The notes below the pieces were generated by a model that saw only the letters and a program-made list of their open reading frames with translations, had not been told where the DNA came from and did not search any database. DNA of 64,000 bases, taken from positions 434,001-498,000 of the forward strand of contig CAKVCX010000002.1 of NCBI GenBank assembly GCA_934725985.1, written 5' to 3'. The translations under genes were made by a program, and so were the position numbers. Position 1 is the first letter of the stretch. Every line of letters begins with the position of its first letter. This stretch comes from an uncultured Bacilli bacterium. Its GTDB lineage: Bacteria > Bacillota_I > Bacilli_A > RFN20 > CAG-826. Positions 61,134 through 64,000 of the stretch are shown piece by piece.

Positions 61134-64000
61134 ATTATTTTTATCGTTACTATTTCAAAATTGCTTAAAGAAAGCTCGATTTTATTGCCACTAATTGGAA
61201 GCTCTTTTATTTCTTTTTCCATTAGGTTGCATAAATAGGCTTTTTTAAAAGGGAAATAAGGGCTAATCAAGATATTTTCCTTTTGATTATGTCCTTCATA
61301 AAGACGGCAAATAATTCCCTTACCATCTTCGCTTTGCTTAATTGTTTCTAAATAGGCCCCGCTAGAGTTAATCTTAAAAAAGCTAACTTCTTCATTTAAA
61401 GACAAAGAATTTGAGGATGGTTTTATTTTAGAATATATAAGTGGCCTATTTAAGGAATAAGCTTGCTCTATGACTTTTGATTTTTGGTAATTATATTGGT
61501 GAGGATATAAAGAATAGGTAAAGGTAGGAACAATTTCCGTTGCCCCTTCATAAGGGTAACTTCCCGATTTCAAAACCGTCAGGGAAAGAACGCCATCCTT
61601 AATCCCGTAACCATATTTGCAATCATTTAAAATAGCCATTCCAAGCGAAGGAGAAGACATATCGACCCATTTTTGGCCATATACTTCAAACTTTGCCTCT
61701 TCAAAGGAATTGGATGGTTTCATTTTTCTAGTCAAATTGCCAAATTGAATATCAAATTGAGCATCATCATATTCAAAATTCAAAGGGAAAAATATCTTTA
61801 ATAACTGTCTTTTTTCATGCCACTCGATCTTATTTACGACATCTATTCTATCTAAAGAAGAATATAGATAGATATTTTGAATCAAAGTAGAAGAGAGATA
61901 CTTTCTTCTAATTTGAATTCCTTTTCTATCTCCTTCATCCAAAATAGAAAAGGAAGCAAGGGAATCTATCTTGTATTCTTTTTCATAATAGTAAGGAGTG
62001 AGTTCCCAATTATCATATTGAAAAGGCATATCCTCAAAACTAGAAAATTGATTAATGGGTTCGTTAGTTTTAACAAATTCTTTCTTAAGCCTTTTGTCAA
62101 ATAAAGAAATAATCTCGCCTTTATCGTTCAATTTTAAATTGAAAAATTGATTTTCAATTTCTTTCTCCTTTACTTTAACCTTGCTAGTCTCACCTTTCTT
62201 GAAGCAAACGCATTTATACCCAAAGGAAGGTACATTATTTACTTCAAAACAAATATTGTCTATCAAAACAAACCCATTAGAAGCAAAACCATTCGGATTA
62301 AATACCAAATAATCTTTATCGGTATCAATGTTTTTCCCTAATTGCCCTAAACTGGATGAAATGGATTTAGAGGCAAAATCAAATAGGTGTTTGAATTGGA
62401 CATCGCTATCTAAATAGACTTTTTCAATTGATGACCCTGGCAAAATATCATGAAATTGATTCTGCAATAAGACTTTCCACTCGGTGGCCAATTCGCTTTT
62501 TGGATATGAAGATAGCCCCAACTCTTTATTGATAGTAGATAATACTTCCACATTAGCCAAAGCAAATTCGGCATACCTATTGTTCTTTTTTATCCTAGGG
62601 ACAGAGGTATAAGTGCCCCTATGGTATTCAAAATATAATTCATTATTCCAACAAGGATGGGTATTAGTCCTTTTGCAACCGTCCCTAAAATTTAGTTCAA
62701 TTTCATCAAGAGTTTCCCTTAAAGAAGAAAGTTTGGTTTTTCCAAGCCCGGGTAGTCCATAGGAAAATCTTTTTTCTCTTTCTAACATTTCCTTAGTAGG
62801 ACCGCCTCCACCATCGCCATAACCAAAAACAGTAAATGTCAGATTGTTGATATCTTTTTGTTGATATCTATTCCAAGTTCCCAATAATTGGCTAGCCGAA
62901 ATAACACCCACATAATTGGTATAAGTCGTATCGTTTATCCCAATCCTAGGATTGGCATCGCAAGTAGAAATTAAATAAGTAAAAACACTAGATCCATCTA
63001 TCCCAATCCAGTCAAAGGTATCATAAGGAAAACGGTTCGTGTCATTCCAACCAATTTTGGCCGTAACAAAACGATTGATCCCGCATTTTTTCATTATCTG
63101 AGGCAATTGAGCCGAATAGCCAAATACATCGGGAAGGAAAAGACAAGTACAATCAACATCAAATTCTTTTTTAAAATAGCTTATGCCATATAAGAATTGC
63201 CTTACTAAAGATTCCCCCGAAGTCAAATTGCAATCTGCTTCGACCCACATCGAACCATCAAGTTCAAACCTTCCTTCTTTAACCTTTTCTTTTATTCTAA
63301 AAAATAAAGAGGGATTATCTTTACTTAAATATTCAAATAATTGGGGCGTGGTATGAAGATATTTAAAATCTTTATATTGATCCATCAAATTCAATACAGT
63401 CGAAAAGGTTCTTTGGCTTTTTAATCTTGTTTGATCTAAATCCCAAAGCCAGGCTACATCGATATGAGAATGGCCTATGCAATTTATTATATTGTCTTGC
63501 TTACCACATAAGGAAGTAAAAAACTCTTCTTTTAAATACTTTCTTGCCTTTTCTAATGAATCAAAAAAAGAAGAAGAATTTATATCCCTGAAATCAAGAA
63601 TGTTCATGGCTTTATCAATAATTGGCAAAGCCTCTATATATCTTAAATCGTCTTTTTTTAACATCTGGAGCGATTCTAAAATCGTTTCGAAATCAAAATA
63701 AGTTTGTTCAACAGTTTTATCTTTATATTTCAAGCTAAAATACAAAGGAAAAGAAAAGGAAAAGGAATGTGTATAGAAATGTAGCAACATATCATAATGC
63801 CCATCTTCTAAAAGGACTTCGCTATGATTGATATCGATACCCTGAACTAGCTTTTTATTAAGATATAAAAGTCCTTGGGGCCTAATGGTTGAAGCCACCC
63901 CATTAATAAACGTATCGATACATAAGTAGGCATTTTCATTTTCTTCTTTTTTTATATCGAAACTAGCCTTAAATAAAATAAATTTATTCTCTTCAAAGAT
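61130..64000 (-). CDS. GH38 alpha-mannosidase, 5' end outside window
   Basis: The frame stays open from the conserved body to base 64000 (reading ENKFILFKASFDIKKEE and then NGVASTIRPQGLLYLNKK, the usual N-terminal jelly-roll), so the start lies beyond the window. Catalytic motifs: HSHIDVAWLWDLDQTR (zinc His and Asp), the nucleophile Asp in LFLPDVFGYSAQLPQI, and the zinc His region FHDILPGSSIEKVYLDSD. More than 950 residues are visible, normal for bacterial GH38. It removes alpha-linked mannose from oligosaccharides. No export signal is visible. First gene seen of the operon with the DUF6259-like enzyme and ABC ATPase. Confidence 0.94.
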   Translation of the reverse strand: MFEENKFILFKASFDIKKEENENAYLCIDTFINGVASTIRPQGLLYLNKKLVQGIDINHSEVLLEDGHYDMLLHFYTHSFSFSFPLYFSLKYKDKTVEQTYFDFETILESLQMLKKDDLRYIEALPIIDKAMNILDFRDINSSSFFDSLEKARKYLKEEFFTSLCGKQDNIINCIGHSHIDVAWLWDLDQTRLKSQRTFSTVLNLMDQYKDFKYLHTTPQLFEYLSKDNPSLFFRIKEKVKEGRFELDGSMWVEADCNLTSGESLVRQFLYGISYFKKEFDVDCTCLFLPDVFGYSAQLPQIMKKCGINRFVTAKIGWNDTNRFPYDTFDWIGIDGSSVFTYLISTCDANPRIGINDTTYTNYVGVISASQLLGTWNRYQQKDINNLTFTVFGYGDGGGGPTKEMLEREKRFSYGLPGLGKTKLSSLRETLDEIELNFRDGCKRTNTHPCWNNELYFEYHRGTYTSVPRIKKNNRYAEFALANVEVLSTINKELGLSSYPKSELATEWKVLLQNQFHDILPGSSIEKVYLDSDVQFKHLFDFASKSISSSLGQLGKNIDTDKDYLVFNPNGFASNGFVLIDNICFEVNNVPSFGYKCVCFKKGETSKVKVKEKEIENQFFNLKLNDKGEIISLFDKRLKKEFVKTNEPINQFSSFEDMPFQYDNWELTPYYYEKEYKIDSLASFSILDEGDRKGIQIRRKYLSSTLIQNIYLYSSLDRIDVVNKIEWHEKRQLLKIFFPLNFEYDDAQFDIQFGNLTRKMKPSNSFEEAKFEVYGQKWVDMSSPSLGMAILNDCKYGYGIKDGVLSLTVLKSGSYPYEGATEIVPTFTYSLYPHQYNYQKSKVIEQAYSLNRPLIYSKIKPSSNSLSLNEEVSFFKINSSGAYLETIKQSEDGKGIICRLYEGHNQKENILISPYFPFKKAYLCNLMEKEIKELPISGNKIELSLSNFEIVTIKII

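Overview
The window comes from a low-GC Gram-positive bacterium with a small genome, probably an uncultured gut lineage of the Bacilli/Erysipelotrichia-Mollicutes type. This is inferred from AT-rich DNA, many lipoproteins with an 'S-C' lipobox (LFSC, LISC, LLSC), CIRCE-type heat-shock control, tight operons and host-glycan genes. TGA is a normal stop here: pepV, the sensor kinase at 21245 and the 29575 RCK gene all end in TGA inside ATGA or GTGA overlaps. The code is therefore standard, not mycoplasma-like.

Layout. 1-4730 (+): three consecutive lipoprotein-type genes, the first cut by the window edge. 4838-13210 (-): core genes, namely groES-groEL with a CIRCE operator, a LacI-type regulator, nicotinate phosphoribosyltransferase, a YtpR-like protein, trmB, pepV, an ECF S-component and coaX. 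13393-15228 (+): an unknown membrane protein and an MgtC-family protein.

15310-26799: an accessory island on the 3' side of tRNA-Trp. Diverged copies of the tRNA 3' end, its terminator and its flank recur near 15.3, 24.3 and 26.6 kb. The island holds a wrecked transposase, three lipoproteins, decayed DNA, a three-gene LuxR-type signalling system and a Sel1-repeat protein. One of the lipoproteins carries EF-Tu domains II and III without a GTPase domain. 26830-35547 (-): core functions, namely yqeY, trkH with two RCK genes, a DUF5662 protein, a sirtuin, a glycerophosphodiesterase, a ClC channel and an OmpR-type two-component pair.

35747-64000: a carbohydrate locus in several transcription units. 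A + strand operon encodes a sugar-binding lipoprotein, two permeases and an MFS carrier. It is flanked by two related secreted beta-helix-type proteins. A - strand operon encodes a GH130 phosphorylase, a 1406-residue multi-Ig surface protein, a DUF4838 lipoprotein and two more surface proteins, and it is divergent from an AraC regulator. A second - strand operon encodes a GH38 alpha-mannosidase (cut by the window edge), a DUF6259-like hydrolase, an ABC ATPase and three unrecognised membrane proteins.

Working model (inference): surface proteins bind and trim mannose-rich glycans, the ABC transporter imports oligosaccharides, and GH38 and GH130 finish them in the cytoplasm. A CcpA-type cre site at 38210 suggests carbon catabolite control. 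The most unusual items are the exported EF-Tu barrel lipoprotein, the tRNA-Trp island with its repeats, and the ABC ATPase grouped with three orphan membrane proteins.
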